Of a stretch of 16,502 nucleotides of DNA, positions 14,595 through 16,502 are shown in pieces. The stretch lies in NCBI GenBank assembly GCA_029934695.1, contig JAOZLU010000020.1, positions 11,329-27,830 of the forward strand, given 5' to 3'. This DNA is from Desulfobacterales bacterium. GTDB lineage: Bacteria > Desulfobacterota > Desulfobacteria > Desulfobacterales > 4be13. Under the pieces are notes generated by a model, which saw nothing but the letters and a program-made list of their open reading frames with translations, searched no databases and had not been told where the DNA came from. Position 1 is the first letter of the stretch, and every line of letters starts with the position of its first letter. The position numbers and the translations under genes were made by a program.

Positions 14595-16322
14595 TTATTC
14601 GGTCAGCCAGGTTTCCGCATCAGCGGTCAGAATCCCGTTGCTGTGCAGCCATGCCTCAGTCTTTTCCGAAAAGCCCTTTGCGCTGAGATACACAGGACAG
14701 ACAAACTGAATCTCCTTCCCCTTCTCCCTGAGAATCTGTCTTATTATACCCACCTTTGTCAGAAACAGCCGTGCCTCGTTCGCGGTGGGCAGGTATTTCT
14801 CATCCCTGTTTTTGATTTCAAACACCAGGGCCCGGGAGGTGTCTCCGTCCTCGCCGGTTGCAAGCACATCAGCCTCCAGCGGAATCATTCCGGGTGTCTG
14901 GAGATAGTGGTTCATCCATACCATGTCGAATCTGCTCCTGCCGCACAGTTCCCGGGAGACAATCAGCTCCAGCATCCGCCCCCGCAGTTCCCGGACCGTG
15001 CCTTCGAGGGACTTTTTCTCCCCTTCCAGAACCGCTATCCTCGCTGCAAATTCCGAGCCGGCATCGGGTCTCACATTCTCTATCTCATACTGATACCTTT
15101 CTCTGAATATGAGATCCAGGATATCGTCCGGAATTCCCCGGTAATGGAAATCCGTGCCTCCTCTCATGATGAGGTCCCCGTATTCCAGGGTGCGGAGTTT
15201 CTCCTCCAGTTCCCTGTCCTTGGCGGGTTCCCATCCGAGATGATCCCTTATCTCATCCCGGGTGCATTCCTTGTGCCGCTCCTTTGACAGATACAGGAGA
15301 ATTTTCTTGCCGTGGACATCGTTCACCTGCTTCAGGGTGGTGTCAATATATTCCGACCATGTGATGAAGAATTCGCCTCTCCTGTCTGTGACCTCGTAGG
15401 CCAGAGTTTTTATCACCCCATCGGGATCCGAGAGATTTTTCTCCGGGAACTCGCTGCCGAACAGAACCGAGATGTAAAACGGATCGCTCTGGGTCAGGAG
15501 ATTGATGGCCAGGGCGGACTTTTCCGTGACCGGCATGCCGTGATATTCCGCATATCTGGATATGGCCTCCATTCCTTCGGAGAACATCAGTTTCGACGAC
15601 ACGGATGTCTGTTTCAGCCTCCCGCCGACAAACATTTTCCGCATCATCCGCGTCATCCAGCCGACGTAGCTGCCGGACACCAGCATGGGTGCGAATTTCA
15701 GTTCCGAAAGTCCGTGAAAGGCTCCGGGCAGGTTCACAGCCTGAACGCTGCGCGCCTTGTCATAATAAATATACTCGGTCATATACTGGATTTCGTCAAT
15801 CATGACCACAAAAAACTTCCTGTCACATCCTGCGAAGTACGCAGGAGAGCCAAAGGCCAGATTCATGGTCTGGTGCTCGTTCTCCTTTTCAAAGTAGTTT
15901 CTGAATGTTTCGATTCGCCCGAGGATATGTGTGTTGTCTGTTTCCCGCGCCATACCTTCCAGCATGTCCCAGTCCCAAAGCACACTGTCCCAGGGAAGCG
16001 GGGTCCTGGTCAGAAATGAGAGATACTGGCTCAGAAAGGTGCGGAAATAATCTTCTGAAAAATGGAGAAGCCACCTGTTCTGATCCTGAACCTCGAAATA
16101 AAAGGGGATCACATTGCTGTCCCTGTTCCACAGGATGTTGAACAGACGCTGCATGATGGCTGTCTTCCCACTTTTGCGGCGGCCCAGGAGAGCGCGGGAT
16201 TTCGAGAGCTTTTTCGGGATTTTTGAAACCCAGTTCAGAAGCAGCTCCATCTCCCGCTTCCTTCCGCAGAAGAGCCGCGGCTCCCCGATTCGTTCCTCCA
16301 ATGCGTAAATCATAGCAGACAT
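14595..16322 (-). CDS. ATPase with winged helix and PD-(D/E)XK nuclease-like C-terminus (copy 2, internally deleted)
   Basis: A 575-aa paralogue of the gene at 12709-14541 with the same domain order: Walker A GRRKSGKT (47-54), Walker B D176-E177, winged helix, coiled coil and PD-(D/E)XK-like D485 and E502-x-K504. It lacks exactly 35 residues that copy 1 has between VSREL and CGRSRF (the segment with RPVPDFAERMRKIP), an in-frame 105-bp loss. Residues about 205-340 differ at many positions, whereas the ATPase core is identical. The nuclease motifs are kept, so the protein may still work, with an altered linker. GGAGGGA precedes the ATG. It is the first gene of the tandem pair, with palindromic hairpins immediately upstream. 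Confidence 0.8.
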   Translation of the reverse strand: MSAMIYALEERIGEPRLFCGRKREMELLLNWVSKIPKKLSKSRALLGRRKSGKTAIMQRLFNILWNRDSNVIPFYFEVQDQNRWLLHFSEDYFRTFLSQYLSFLTRTPLPWDSVLWDWDMLEGMARETDNTHILGRIETFRNYFEKENEHQTMNLAFGSPAYFAGCDRKFFVVMIDEIQYMTEYIYYDKARSVQAVNLPGAFHGLSELKFAPMLVSGSYVGWMTRMMRKMFVGGRLKQTSVSSKLMFSEGMEAISRYAEYHGMPVTEKSALAINLLTQSDPFYISVLFGSEFPEKNLSDPDGVIKTLAYEVTDRRGEFFITWSEYIDTTLKQVNDVHGKKILLYLSKERHKECTRDEIRDHLGWEPAKDRELEEKLRTLEYGDLIMRGGTDFHYRGIPDDILDLIFRERYQYEIENVRPDAGSEFAARIAVLEGEKKSLEGTVRELRGRMLELIVSRELCGRSRFDMVWMNHYLQTPGMIPLEADVLATGEDGDTSRALVFEIKNRDEKYLPTANEARLFLTKVGIIRQILREKGKEIQFVCPVYLSAKGFSEKTEAWLHSNGILTADAETWLTE

Positions 16323-16345
16323 GTTCCCTCCGTTAATACCATAAG

Positions 16346-16436
16346 TGAAGCCTCGGCATCAATGCCGAGGCTGAAAGCGGAAGCAGCCTGAAGCCTCGGC
16401 ATCAATGCCGAGGCTGAAAGCGGAAGCAGCCTGAAG
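16346..16436. repeat. Two tandem 43-bp units with GCCTCGGCAT palindromes
   Basis: The unit starts TGAAGCCTCGG at 16346 and again at 16389, with a partial third start at 16432 (period 43). Each full unit contains a 10-bp stem GCCTCGGCAT/ATGCCGAGGC (16350-16371 and 16393-16414) with a two-base loop. It lies 24 bp upstream of the ATPase copy 2 start. Confidence 0.75.
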
Positions 16437-16465
16437 GCAGCTTGCACCCGCAAGTCGTGCGGATA

Positions 16466-16490
16466 GCGGACGATTTGCAAAATCGTCCGC
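16466..16490. repeat. Hairpin with TTTGCAAA centre
   Basis: GCGGACGATTT (16466-16476) pairs perfectly with AAATCGTCCGC (16480-16490), loop GCA. It has the same centre as the hairpins at 6833, 9105-9220 and 12232, but a different arm sequence. Confidence 0.6.
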
Positions 16491-16502
16491 CCTGCCAGCC
16501 TC

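Overview
The window is bacterial, and every gene I can support lies on the minus strand. Gene content is a haem-pathway hemC, an FmdB-type zinc ribbon, a bacterial ileS with a C-terminal zinc site, receiver-SpoIIE phosphatases, ATPase/nuclease paralogues and many intergenic hairpin repeats. This suits a Gram-negative, repeat-rich genome, most plausibly a Desulfobacterota-like lineage. The organism call is inference only, because no rRNA or marker comparison was possible.

Layout, left to right (genes are transcribed right to left). Positions 1-263: the start of a gene running off the left edge, and a 0.2-kb element with 24-bp terminal inverted repeats and 8-9-bp flanking direct repeats (MITE-like) that appears to have split a tightly spaced gene pair. 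255-400: a short ORF remnant. 460-1628: a one-base-overlapping fmdB-like/hemC pair. 1807-2421: a small polytopic membrane protein. 2560-6777: three consecutive receiver + SpoIIE-type phosphatase genes. Two are intact close paralogues; the third has a different receiver, a frameshift and an eroded phosphatase active site. 6874-8918: an AT-rich ABC-type ATPase plus DUF4435/Toprim-like pair with a 4-nt overlap, arranged like the PARIS (AriA-AriB) anti-phage system, with related GGACGG/CCGTCC hairpin repeats on both sides. 9263-12085: ileS. 12086-12708: about 620 bp with no gene, holding an ileS upstream region, two inverted repeats and a solo copy of the MITE end. 12709-16322: two tandem ATPase + PD-(D/E)XK nuclease-like genes that share long blocks of apparently identical DNA and differ by a clean 105-bp deletion. 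16323-16502: tandem palindromic hairpins.

How the parts relate: the housekeeping genes (hemC, ileS) are interrupted by accessory cassettes. The receiver-phosphatases look like a partner-switching output module, but no kinase, anti-sigma factor or STAS protein is in view. The AriA/AriB-like pair is the clearest defence candidate. The duplicated ATPase-nucleases are uncharacterised and show mosaic identity suggesting gene conversion. A recurring hairpin family with a constant TTTGCAAA-like centre and different complementary arms marks several gene boundaries.
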